Positions 1-7,176 of a stretch of 9,331 nt of DNA are shown here, one piece after another; the first letter of the stretch is position 1; each line of letters starts with the position of its first letter. Made by a program: the position numbers and the translations under genes. Under the pieces are notes generated by a model that was not told where the DNA came from, made no database searches, and was given only the letters and a program-made list of their open reading frames with translations. The stretch covers positions 1 through 9,331 of the forward strand of contig JAAEPW010000341.1 of the NCBI GenBank assembly GCA_024232355.1, in the 5' to 3' direction. This DNA is from Chloroflexota bacterium (GTDB lineage Bacteria > Chloroflexota > Anaerolineae > B4-G1).

Positions 1-88
1 CACGGACGAAGGGTGGGGCAATTCGGACTGGGGAGTGGTCATGGTTGAGCACGGCCGTGTGGTGCGGGTCAAGTTTTTGCCTGACTAG
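1..88 (+). CDS. 3' end of an unidentified protein (partial)
   Basis: An open frame (first full codon at base 2) runs in from the left edge and stops at TAG 86-88, giving 28 residues that include GWGNSDWGVVMVEHGRVVRV and end in FLPD. The pattern of a Trp-rich stretch followed by a short beta-hairpin (VVMVEHGRVVRVKF) looks like a genuine C-terminus rather than a chance frame. The next gene starts 36 nt downstream on the same strand with its own ribosome binding site, and no terminator-like hairpin lies between them, so this gene could be the upstream member of the same transcript. The family and function cannot be decided from 28 residues. Confidence 0.55.
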   Translation, partial: TDEGWGNSDWGVVMVEHGRVVRVKFLPD

Positions 89-124
89 GCGTTATCTGGA
101 TTCTAATTCTGGTAGGAGATTGTA

Positions 125-2656
125 ATGATCAACAAAAAATATCACAGCCCATTTATCTTGTTCACTTTGCTCACTATGCTTGTTCTCACCGCTTGTAGCA
201 CGCTAGAGATAGACATTGAGCAGGAGGATGTATCTAGTAGCGAAACCGTTCCAACGGTGGTTGTCCTCGCCACCGAACCAGTCGTCCTCGCTACCGAACC
301 AGTCGCCCTCGCCACCGAAGAAACAGACCTGGCGACGAGTGAGGTCATCGCTACCCCTGTCCCTGTGGACATTCCCACTCCCATCCCGGCGGTGACCAAA
401 CTGCACGTGGCTTTTGTGCAAGACACCGAACACGGCAATAATGTCTTGTTGTGGACAGAGGGAGATGAACAAGCCGTGCCTCTGACCAAGGATGGCGGCG
501 TGAGTGGCGTCAGGATATCGGACGACGGCGAGATCGTGGCGTTCAGGCGCGGGGGTAGTCTGTGGATGGTCACGAGTGACGGAGCGGATAACGGACATCC
601 GGCGGAAGAGCGCGAACTGGTGAGCGCCGAGGATATCGCCACTATGCAAGTGCGGGAACCCTTTGATTTCGAGGTTGTGCTCAATCACTATGAGTGGATT
701 CCGGGCACGCATATCCTGGCGTTCAACACGCGGCTGCAGATGCAGATCGGCCGGCTCCTCAACAACGATCTGCACCTGGTCAACGCCGATACCTTGGAAT
801 ACACAGCCCTGCTCCCGCCCGACAAAGGCGGCGAATTCTACCCCTCGCCCGATGGCCGCCAGATCGCCGTCGTCACCCCTGGCGCCATCAGCCTGGTGCG
901 GATCGATGGGAGCGACCGGCGCGAGGTATTCACGTATACGCCGATCATTACGTACAGCGAGGTCAGCTATTATGCCCGCCCGGTTTGGGCGGCCGATTCC
1001 GGCTCGCTGCGGGTCGCCATTCCGCCAGCCGATCCCCAGGTGCAGCCGCTTCCGCCCACCAGCGTGTGGCACATTCGCACCGATGGGATGTCCGCCAGCC
1101 TGGTGGGGAATGTGGATAGCGATATGGAAGCAACCATGTTGTCGCCCGGCCTGAGATACGCTGCTTATCTGGATGGCGGACGGACGACTCACACGGCAAA
1201 TCCGATCTCGAGTTTGCTCATCACAGACCTGGACAATAGGGAGACCATCACGTACTATCCAATTGACAGCGGCGAAACGACCACCGAACGCCCCGCCGTC
1301 ACGTCCTTTTACGGATGGTCCCCAGACTCGCAGCATTTTGCGTTCCGGACCTATCGCGGCTCCGAGATTCCATCCCAGGCCCTGGTGGGCCAGCTTGGCG
1401 GCGACACAGTTCCCATATACGATGACGCAGAGATCATCATGACCTTGCGCTGGGTGGACGCGAACCGCTATCTCTTCCTGGCGAACAATCCCAGGGGTTG
1501 GGCCGTTATGCTGGGAGAGATCGGCGGCCCGGTCAAAAGTGTGACAGGCATAGTTGACTCTTCTCCGGACTATGATTTTGCCTCCCCGCCCTACGATTCC
1601 ACTGCCTCTACGAGCGGGGATGCCCCTGTGTCAACGCACAGCGTGAATGACCATGGTGACGATCTTATCGCGTTTGGGCTGGTCTACCAGAATTCCGACG
1701 GGCTTTGGCACGTGAACGCCGATGGACAGTCCGCGCAGATATTCGAGTATCCGGATACCAACCAATATATTGCCTGGCCTGCCATTTCTCCGGATGGTGC
1801 TCAAGTTCTGTATACCGAGGAAAATGACATCTGGCTGGCCGATGTTGCCACTGGCGAGCGGCGCAACCTAACTCAGACGCCGGACCGTGTCGAGTGCTGC
1901 GCTCAGTGGTGGCCGGGCCAATCGGACGCCATCCTGTTCAATTCCTGGACCGAGGACAACGAAGGACCGAACAATGGCTTTCCGACGATGGTACAACTTG
2001 ACGGGAGTGGATACAAAGTCCTGGATGAAACTCAAAGCGCCTATGCGCTCCCCGCGCCCTCGCCAGACGGTCAGACGGTGGCCTACGATCAAGCCGGACA
2101 GCCGTGGCTGTACAGGCCAGGCACCGGGCCTGAGCCATTCGATCTGACGATCTACGGTCTGTCGAGCGACCCGCAAGTGCGCGTCATCAGTCCGGCCTGG
2201 TCGCCTGACGGTCGGAAAATCGCCTGGATCGTTGGTGGTTGCCCCCAGGGCGAATGTCAGTCTGATATTGGCGTGTTCGATCTGGAGGCGCAGACGGTTC
2301 AGTTTGTGCATTCCTACAGTCCGGTGGGCAGGGGCGGGCAACCGCCTGCTCCGGTCTGGAGCCCCGACGGGCATTGGTTGGCCTTTGACCCCTGGACGAT
2401 GGGCGCCGACAACGCGGGGTTGTGGGTGGTGCGAGTGGATGGGCAGCAGGAGGAAAAATATCGCCTGGACACCGCGATGAGGATGAATTACAGCCCAACC
2501 TGGAGCCCGGATGGACGCTGGCTGGCCTTTGCTTCCACGCCAGAGGGAGTGGGGTCGGGGCTTTGGCTGGCCGAGGTGGACACGTGGATTTTGCACTCGT
2601 CCGGTCTGCCGGTCGATGCGCGACTAGTGGGTTGGCCCAGTCCGCCCGGAAACTAG
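125..2656 (+). CDS. Large lipoprotein with two PD40/TolB-like beta-propellers
   Basis: This 843-residue protein is exported and probably lipid-anchored: it has a Lys-rich N-terminus, a hydrophobic core and lipobox LTAC with Cys24. A Thr/Val/Pro-rich linker (about 35-90) follows, containing a heptad repeat (VLATEPV). Two propellers follow. The first spans about 92-478, with blade motifs near 131, 190, 240, 288, 339, 398 and 443. The second spans about 512-843, with SPDG-type motifs near 554, 645, 692, 745 and 793 plus a WWPG variant at 595. The repeated (W/S)SPDG-x(2)-(I/L)AF signature is that of PD40/TolB-type repeats, which usually bind proteins or ligands. No catalytic serine peptidase motif is visible. 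RVECC (588-592) precedes QWWP. AGGAG at 114-118 sits 6 nt before the ATG. The C-terminal propeller is paralogous to that of the gene at 4240-6390. The ligand is unknown. Confidence 0.9.
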   Translation: MINKKYHSPFILFTLLTMLVLTACSTLEIDIEQEDVSSSETVPTVVVLATEPVVLATEPVALATEETDLATSEVIATPVPVDIPTPIPAVTKLHVAFVQDTEHGNNVLLWTEGDEQAVPLTKDGGVSGVRISDDGEIVAFRRGGSLWMVTSDGADNGHPAEERELVSAEDIATMQVREPFDFEVVLNHYEWIPGTHILAFNTRLQMQIGRLLNNDLHLVNADTLEYTALLPPDKGGEFYPSPDGRQIAVVTPGAISLVRIDGSDRREVFTYTPIITYSEVSYYARPVWAADSGSLRVAIPPADPQVQPLPPTSVWHIRTDGMSASLVGNVDSDMEATMLSPGLRYAAYLDGGRTTHTANPISSLLITDLDNRETITYYPIDSGETTTERPAVTSFYGWSPDSQHFAFRTYRGSEIPSQALVGQLGGDTVPIYDDAEIIMTLRWVDANRYLFLANNPRGWAVMLGEIGGPVKSVTGIVDSSPDYDFASPPYDSTASTSGDAPVSTHSVNDHGDDLIAFGLVYQNSDGLWHVNADGQSAQIFEYPDTNQYIAWPAISPDGAQVLYTEENDIWLADVATGERRNLTQTPDRVECCAQWWPGQSDAILFNSWTEDNEGPNNGFPTMVQLDGSGYKVLDETQSAYALPAPSPDGQTVAYDQAGQPWLYRPGTGPEPFDLTIYGLSSDPQVRVISPAWSPDGRKIAWIVGGCPQGECQSDIGVFDLEAQTVQFVHSYSPVGRGGQPPAPVWSPDGHWLAFDPWTMGADNAGLWVVRVDGQQEEKYRLDTAMRMNYSPTWSPDGRWLAFASTPEGVGSGLWLAEVDTWILHSSGLPVDARLVGWPSPPGN
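263..325 (+). repeat. In-frame 21-bp tandem repeat (3 copies) in lipoprotein linker
   Basis: Three consecutive 21-base units (263-283, 284-304, 305-325) encode VLATEPV, VLATEPV and ALATEET, residues 47-67 of the large lipoprotein. The first two units differ by a single base; the third diverges at its 3' end. A degenerate fourth unit (326-346, DLATSEV) follows. The repeat lies in the flexible linker between the lipid-anchor cysteine and the first propeller. It keeps the reading frame, so changes in copy number would lengthen or shorten the tether without disrupting the protein. Confidence 0.85.
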
Positions 2657-2671
2657 TTTGTGGGGTGTTTG

Positions 2672-3058
2672 ATGAAACGATTGCTTTTCACAATGGTGTT
2701 GGTTTTGTTCGCCGGGGCTTGCAGCGCGGGGCCGCAGGAAATGGACACGCTCAAAGGGCACGTCACCCTTGGGCCGATGTTGCCCGCGATGCCACAAGGG
2801 ATGGTGGAGCCGACGCCCGCGCCCGAGGCTTATGCCGTGCGGCAGATCGTGATCTATGCCGAGGATGGAGAGCAAGAGATCGCTCGTGCTCAGATCGACT
2901 CGGGCGGGACCTATGAGATCGAGCTGCCGGTGGGGACATACCTGGTGGACATTAACCACGCGGGTGTGGACCGGGGAATCGATCTGCCGCGAACGGTCGA
3001 GATCGCCAGCGGACAGGTCACTCGTCTGGACGTGATCATTGACACGGGCGCGCGGTGA
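2672..3058 (+). CDS. Small lipoprotein with transthyretin-like / carboxypeptidase-regulatory-like domain
   Basis: This 128-residue protein has a lipoprotein signal peptide (MKRLLFTMVLVLFAGAC, Cys17). A short strand (LKGHVTLGP) and a Pro-rich loop (about 35-52) follow, then a compact beta-sandwich-like segment. The pattern G-T-Y-x(3)-LP-x-GTY at 79-90 is typical of carboxypeptidase-regulatory-like/prealbumin-fold domains, which usually act as binding or spacer modules without catalysis. The C-terminus ends in a DVIIDTGAR strand. I prefer ATG 2672 because it begins directly with the basic n-region of the signal peptide. A GTG at 2660 in the same frame would add four residues but has no better binding site. 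The gene begins 15 nt after the large propeller gene, which suggests co-transcription and perhaps translational coupling. Specific function is unknown. Confidence 0.85.
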   Translation: MKRLLFTMVLVLFAGACSAGPQEMDTLKGHVTLGPMLPAMPQGMVEPTPAPEAYAVRQIVIYAEDGEQEIARAQIDSGGTYEIELPVGTYLVDINHAGVDRGIDLPRTVEIASGQVTRLDVIIDTGAR

Positions 3059-3059
3059 A

Positions 3060-3082
3060 TGTGTGGATTTCTGATCCGCGCA
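3060..3082 (+). other. Intergenic hairpin after the small lipoprotein gene
   Basis: GTGTGGAT (3061-3068) pairs with ATCCGCGC (3074-3081) around a TTCTG loop, using two G-T pairs, and T3060-A3082 extends the stem to 9 bp. It starts 2 nt after the stop codon at 3058. No T-run follows, so it is not a standard intrinsic terminator. It could be an mRNA 3'-end stabiliser or processing element, or chance. The remaining bases up to the next Shine-Dalgarno are AT-rich with no convincing -35/-10 pair. Confidence 0.3.
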
Positions 3083-3155
3083 CGCAAAGAAAGAATTAAC
3101 CAAATGGTATATGACACAGACAATACCCGTCGAATAAAAAATATGGAGGACGATA

Positions 3156-3644
3156 ATGAAACGTAAAAAGCTACAACTTTTCTGTTTGCTAGTCGTTATC
3201 TTGAGTGCTTGTAGTGCTAGTGCAAACAATGATCCGTCCGTCACGCGCAAAGATCGAGCCGACATCATCCGTCTGAGCCTGGAGCACGCCTTGGTTGACC
3301 AGGCGATACCCGATTACGGCCTGATTCCAGACCCAACAAACATTATCCTATCCACGGCAAACATAGACGCCGACCTGGTACCGACGTTGCCGGACATTGA
3401 CCTGATCCTGCTGACGCGAGAGGAAATCCAAGACCAGGCAAACCGCGAGGGAGACTTTCTTTACATCGAATTCACCAACATCACGATCGAGTCGGATACC
3501 AAGGTGACCGTTTCCCTGAGCAACACCTGGGCGGTGTCCGAGGACTCGGAGACAGCGTACCTGAGCGGTGGCGGTTTCGCCATCGAGTTCACCAAAACCG
3601 CCGATGGTTGGATCGGTGAGGTAGGACCAATATGGATGTCATAA
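3156..3644 (+). CDS. Small lipoprotein of an uncharacterised family
   Basis: This 162-residue protein starts with a basic n-region (MKRKK), a hydrophobic core and the clear lipobox LSAC (Cys19). The mature part is about 140 residues, with an amphipathic helix (RADIIRLSLEHALVD, about 34-48) and then a segment NIILSTANIDADLVPTLPDI (62-81). It ends in alternating strands: FLYIEFTNITIE, KVTVSLSNTWAV, the YLSGGGFAIEFTK block at about 125-137, and GWIGEV. The helix followed by a curved sheet resembles small cone-shaped NTF2/SnoaL-like folds, but this is inferred from pattern only. The sequence looks like a widespread conserved hypothetical family with no known biochemical role that I can name. The start is supported by GGAGGA at 3145-3150, 5 nt before the ATG. 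It sits between a lipoprotein gene and a membrane protein gene, in the same orientation. Confidence 0.85.
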   Translation: MKRKKLQLFCLLVVILSACSASANNDPSVTRKDRADIIRLSLEHALVDQAIPDYGLIPDPTNIILSTANIDADLVPTLPDIDLILLTREEIQDQANREGDFLYIEFTNITIESDTKVTVSLSNTWAVSEDSETAYLSGGGFAIEFTKTADGWIGEVGPIWMS

Positions 3645-3688
3645 GAGAAAACTGAGTACCGTGAATCCAGAATGAATCTGGTTTGATC

Positions 3689-3695
3689 AAGGAGG
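3689..3695 (+). promoter_or_regulatory. Shine-Dalgarno that fixes the start of the membrane protein gene
   Basis: AAGGAGG lies 5 nt upstream of ATG 3701. The frame is also open from a TTG at 3683, but that codon lies upstream of this near-perfect ribosome binding site, so 3701 is the start. Confidence 0.85.
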
Positions 3696-3700
3696 ATATT

Positions 3701-4192
3701 ATGCCAAATCGAGTTGCTCAAGTTGTTACGTTCATTCTATCACTGATTGTTGGTGGTGCCCTGTGCGTGTTTCTCTTGCCATTGGGCCTGATGGTGCCGC
3801 TATTCATCCTTTTTCCTTTGCTGTTGGGGGTTGTTGCACTGCTGTCTTCACTCATCGCCGCTTGGATCAGTGCACCACTTGTGGCGAACCAAAGCTATAG
3901 CCGCCTTTTGCCCGTCGTCGGCATAGCTGAGATCACGGCTGCCTGCTTGGCCGTTGTGCTGTTGTTATTCTTCAAGTTAGTTGGTCAGGTCCTACTGCCC
4001 ATTATCTTGCTCTTTGGGGTATTTACCCTGATTATCGTTTCGAGTGCGAATTGGGCGACGTGGCGATACCGCAGCACTGAACGTGCCCTGACAAAGGACA
4101 TCCTGGTGACAGCGGGGATGGTCGCACTAGGCGGCTTTGTTTTTGTGGGTGTGTATCTTTTTAGCGCGCGCTTGGGTCTGATCGGCCCGTGA
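3701..4192 (+). CDS. Small polytopic membrane protein, about five TM helices
   Basis: This 163-residue protein is almost entirely hydrophobic. Probable transmembrane segments lie at about 8-28, 33-57, 69-91, 95-116 and 135-156. The only long polar stretch is the loop NWATWRYRSTERALTKD (about 117-133), rich in Arg and therefore likely cytoplasmic. I see no transporter signature, heme-ligand pair or enzyme motif, and I do not recognise the family. The gene lies between a lipoprotein gene and the second large propeller gene, so it might provide a membrane partner for one of them, but this is inferred from position only. The stop codon TGA (4190-4192) overlaps a GTG at 4189 that opens the frame of the next gene. 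The preferred start of that gene lies 47 nt further on. Confidence 0.85.
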   Translation: MPNRVAQVVTFILSLIVGGALCVFLLPLGLMVPLFILFPLLLGVVALLSSLIAAWISAPLVANQSYSRLLPVVGIAEITAACLAVVLLLFFKLVGQVLLPIILLFGVFTLIIVSSANWATWRYRSTERALTKDILVTAGMVALGGFVFVGVYLFSARLGLIGP

Positions 4193-4232
4193 GCAAACGC
4201 TCCGAAATCCGCCCGTGTAAATCTAAATCACC

Positions 4233-4237
4233 AGAGG
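4233..4237 (+). promoter_or_regulatory. Weak Shine-Dalgarno near the start of the second propeller gene
   Basis: AGAGG lies 2 nt before ATG 4240 and 8 nt before GTG 4246. By spacing alone the GTG would fit better. ATG 4240 is the more usual start codon, and both give a normal signal peptide. A GTG at 4189, overlapping the upstream stop, has no ribosome binding site and would place a charged, Cys-containing extension ahead of the signal peptide. Confidence 0.45.
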
Positions 4238-4239
4238 TT

Positions 4240-6390
4240 ATGACCGTGAAAAACAGACAAATGATCCCGCTCATCCTACTCGCACTTGGATTATTCCCGA
4301 GTGCCTGCGGTACTTTGGAGATAGGCATCGAGCACACTGCCGTACCCGACCCGGTTGCTACAGTCACGCCATTTGATCCGGCAACACCTATTCCAACCGT
4401 CACTCCCCTGCCTACCCAACCAACCATGCCCCCTACGAGCACACCGTTGCCTGATCCCTCGAGTTATCTGTCAGACGCGCGCGAGGGAGGCAGCCTGGGA
4501 AGTATATGGACCCTGGCCGATCTGCGTTATGGTTTGCACCCGGACCGCGTACAGGTTGTCTTGGAGATGGCCGAGCCTGCCAGCCAGGTTCCATTTTTCC
4601 AGGTCGTCGAGGTAGAAAACGCCACATCTCCCTTTCCCACCGGCCACGACCCCTCGTGGGGAGAGGCACGCATAGACCTGGTCGTGAGCGATCTCTACGC
4701 TCGCAACTCTCCCATTATCGAGCAGTTGCCTCTCACACTGCCGGGCGACCCTGTGGTTACCCGCATCGGCCTCTACCCGACCTTTTCTGACGCGCACCTG
4801 GGTTTCTCCATCGGCCTCAAGGAACCAGCCGCGTACGAGGTATACGAGTTGACGGACCCTGTACGCATCGTGATCACGGTGCTGTACCCCACTGATATCG
4901 TAGATGCGCTGGTGCCGACGCCCACGCCCTATCTGGATTATTGGGTCTCTAATTCAAATCCCGCGTTCGCGATCTCTTTGGAATATCCCGTCAATTGGCA
5001 GCCGGAGCCTGGATACGGTGGGGGTGAGACCGGCGAAACCAGGTTTGCCGGGGACAATGGCTTTTTCCACGTCAACGCGATGGATGCGGCTACCATAGAC
5101 GATGCCGCAGCCAACGAAGCCGAACACCACCTGCAACCCTACGGTTCTCAGCCGAGCATTGAGAGCCTGCAAATTCAAGGCCAGGAGGCACGCCTGATCT
5201 TGCCCTCGGAAGATCAACCGGAGGGGATGGGCCATCAAGCGGCCTTGATCATCCGCTATCCTCAGCCAGTGAACGTCCTAGGCACTCTGTGCCATTATTT
5301 TGTGCTCTGGGCCGACTATCCACATATTCGAACCATCGCCCAGACCTTGCAGTTCAGCGCGGTCTCGCCCCCCATCGAAAAAACACCCAGGCCGGTGCTG
5401 CCAACCGGCTGGGAGAATCTGCCACCAGGGTTGGTCTACAGCGCGCTTGACGGTCTCTGGCTGGTCGGCAGCGACGAACGACCGGTGCAGATTCACAATG
5501 ATTCTGGTGCCGTAATCTCTGCCGACGGCACCAGAATTATCAGTTACGATCATTCCGGACAGGATGCCTGGCTGCTGAACCGGGCCGACAACACGACCTG
5601 GAACCTGACCCGTCGACCCGACCGGGTTGAATGTTGCTTCCAGTGGTGGCCAGAGAGGCCCGACGTGACACTTTTTTATTCCACAGAAAGCGCCGACTCG
5701 GGCCCCAACACGCCGTACTATTTGAGTATGGTCAATACTGATGGAGAGGGATACCAAGTGTTGGACGCCGAGCACAACACCAACACCCTCAGTGGTCCCG
5801 GACAGTTCGCGCCATCGCCCGATGGTCAGACGATTGCCTATAGCAGCGACGGCACGGGCTGGCTCTATCGGTGGGGAGGCGCAGAGATATTCGATCCGGC
5901 GGATTACGGCTTGTTCGTCCAAAGCGATGTAGAGATCGCCCAACCCGCTTGGTCCCCCGATGGCACACGACTGGCCTGGATCGTCAAGGGTAACCTCGCC
6001 GTGGACGGCAGCCTGCGAGCGGGGGTCGCCCTGTTCGACCTGCAAGCGCGCACCGCGCAGGTACTGCATCCCTACGAATCACAGGGCGCGGGCTGGCCGT
6101 CGGCTCCAGTTTGGAGCACCGATGGGCAATGGCTGGCTTTTGGCGATGGTTCCCCCTCTGATAACGCGGGCTTGTGGGTCGCGCGGGCTGGTGATCCATT
6201 GGAAGAATATCATCTAGGCCTGGGCGGTAACCAGGTCTGGAGCCCTGATGGACAATGGCTCGCCTTTGGAGGATTCCGACAGGATGGATTGCCGGCCTAT
6301 ATGTTGGTCGAGGTAGGAGTGTGGACGCCGCACCCGCTCGACTTGGGAGTTGACCGGTATAGTAAGCTGGTGGATTGGATTAATCCATAG
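4240..6390 (+). CDS. Exported protein: AMIN-like, PsbP/MOG1-like and C-terminal PD40 propeller
   Basis: This is a 716-residue protein if started at ATG 4240. The signal peptide ends FPSAC (Cys23), a likely but imperfect lipobox with Pro at -3. A Thr/Pro-rich linker covers about 35-75. Residues about 81-217 look like an AMIN-like domain (RVQVVLEM near 103, IGLYPTFSDAHLGFSIGL near 176, PVRIVITVLY near 207); AMIN-type domains often bind envelope polymers. Residues about 234-374 resemble a PsbP/MOG1-like domain (ISLEYPVNW, GFFHVNA, HLQPYGSQPSIESL, QEARLILPS). Residues about 396-716 form a PD40 propeller with motifs near 425, 469, 525, 571, 625 and 667. RVECC at 462-466 precedes FQWWP. This propeller is colinear with residues ~515-843 of the lipoprotein at 125-2656, while the N-terminal halves are unrelated. 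No catalytic residues are evident. The domain names are pattern-based and need a profile search. Confidence 0.85.
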   Translation: MTVKNRQMIPLILLALGLFPSACGTLEIGIEHTAVPDPVATVTPFDPATPIPTVTPLPTQPTMPPTSTPLPDPSSYLSDAREGGSLGSIWTLADLRYGLHPDRVQVVLEMAEPASQVPFFQVVEVENATSPFPTGHDPSWGEARIDLVVSDLYARNSPIIEQLPLTLPGDPVVTRIGLYPTFSDAHLGFSIGLKEPAAYEVYELTDPVRIVITVLYPTDIVDALVPTPTPYLDYWVSNSNPAFAISLEYPVNWQPEPGYGGGETGETRFAGDNGFFHVNAMDAATIDDAAANEAEHHLQPYGSQPSIESLQIQGQEARLILPSEDQPEGMGHQAALIIRYPQPVNVLGTLCHYFVLWADYPHIRTIAQTLQFSAVSPPIEKTPRPVLPTGWENLPPGLVYSALDGLWLVGSDERPVQIHNDSGAVISADGTRIISYDHSGQDAWLLNRADNTTWNLTRRPDRVECCFQWWPERPDVTLFYSTESADSGPNTPYYLSMVNTDGEGYQVLDAEHNTNTLSGPGQFAPSPDGQTIAYSSDGTGWLYRWGGAEIFDPADYGLFVQSDVEIAQPAWSPDGTRLAWIVKGNLAVDGSLRAGVALFDLQARTAQVLHPYESQGAGWPSAPVWSTDGQWLAFGDGSPSDNAGLWVARAGDPLEEYHLGLGGNQVWSPDGQWLAFGGFRQDGLPAYMLVEVGVWTPHPLDLGVDRYSKLVDWINP

Positions 6391-6422
6391 GCTTTTTAGG
6401 AATTACCCAAAGTGAGGTTTGT

Positions 6423-7157
6423 ATGAAAAGAATTACACTGACGATTGTAGGCCTGTGCCTTGTCATTGTTTTGGGATGGATCGGCTATACATACCGTCAG
6501 CCTTCTCCCTCGCTACGCTCTGCTACACCGGACGAGGTCGGGCTAACCTGGCAAGAGTGCCCGCTGATCCAAGAGGAACATCTGGACGTGAACCTGGTCC
6601 AAGCGTGTTTCGGTCATTCGGTACCGCTCTGGGGTGAGGATGAAAAGATCAACTTGGGCGAGCGTGTTGACCAAGAGAATCTCCACTTGGTCATTGGCCA
6701 AGATGTCTACAAGGCGGATGTCAAACAAGGTCTCTTTCCGACACAACGATATGCGCTCTACGAGAATGGAGAGCATATCCACACGCTGCGCGGAGTGTTT
6801 GGCGCACATTCGCCCAATATATCGCTACAGAACGTCGGCGGAAAGGCTGCCTGGGAGTTCTCAGATCACAATATAGCGATAATCATTTACGATGGGCAGG
6901 ATATTCGAGACCTCTACGGTTTGGACAACGCGTACCGGCCCTATGGCTTGGCTGACAAGTTGATTTTTGTCGGCCAGAAGGATGGTAAATTCTTTGTCAT
7001 GTACGATGGCTTGAAAGTTGGCCCAGACTTTGGCGAAATAGTTATCGCTTATTGTTGTGAAACCTCGCTCTATTCTGTCCAGTTCGGACAGGGAAAATAT
7101 CTGTTTTGGGGAACCAGGCAGGGCCAGCATTATCTGGTAGAGATCACTATACTATAA
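6423..7157 (+). CDS. Membrane-anchored extracytoplasmic protein, unknown function
   Basis: This 244-residue protein has an uncleaved-looking N-terminal helix (about 4-22) after MKR and no lipobox, so it is probably a signal-anchored protein with a large outside domain. The soluble part is rich in short beta-strands and turns: FVGQKDGKFFVMYDG (182-196), a segment beginning GPDFGEIV at 200, and GKYLFWGTRQGQHYLVEI (224-241). These resemble irregular WD/propeller-like repeats, without the SPDG signature. Cys46 and Cys62 flank a short region, and Cys211-Cys212 form a vicinal pair. GAGG at 6414-6417 lies 5 nt before the ATG. The gene starts 32 nt after the second large propeller gene, and no terminator is visible between them. 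I do not recognise a named family. Confidence 0.85.
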   Translation: MKRITLTIVGLCLVIVLGWIGYTYRQPSPSLRSATPDEVGLTWQECPLIQEEHLDVNLVQACFGHSVPLWGEDEKINLGERVDQENLHLVIGQDVYKADVKQGLFPTQRYALYENGEHIHTLRGVFGAHSPNISLQNVGGKAAWEFSDHNIAIIIYDGQDIRDLYGLDNAYRPYGLADKLIFVGQKDGKFFVMYDGLKVGPDFGEIVIAYCCETSLYSVQFGQGKYLFWGTRQGQHYLVEITIL

Positions 7158-7176
7158 CACAAACAAAGGAGAACCA

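Noticed and set aside
203..1336. 377-codon open frame on the minus strand opposite the large lipoprotein gene
   Set aside because: It lies entirely antisense to a well-supported gene with signal peptide and propeller repeats. The frame is open because of GC-rich codon bias, and its translation shows no domain pattern or ribosome binding site.
2422..2916. 164-codon + strand frame bridging the first propeller gene and the next lipoprotein gene
   Set aside because: Out of frame with two well-supported genes; the product is Arg/Gly/Ala-rich with no domain pattern.
3083..3144. Possible promoter in the AT-rich gap before the lipoprotein gene at 3156
   Set aside because: No -35/-10 pair with good spacing and consensus could be found by eye, so no promoter is claimed.
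3667..3681. Small hairpin CCAGA-ATGAA-TCTGG followed by TTT upstream of the membrane protein gene
   Set aside because: A five-base-pair stem and three T's are too weak for a terminator, and the downstream gene is close with a strong Shine-Dalgarno. Likely chance.
5278..6069. 263-codon minus-strand frame opposite the second propeller gene
   Set aside because: Antisense shadow of the propeller coding region, without recognisable motifs.
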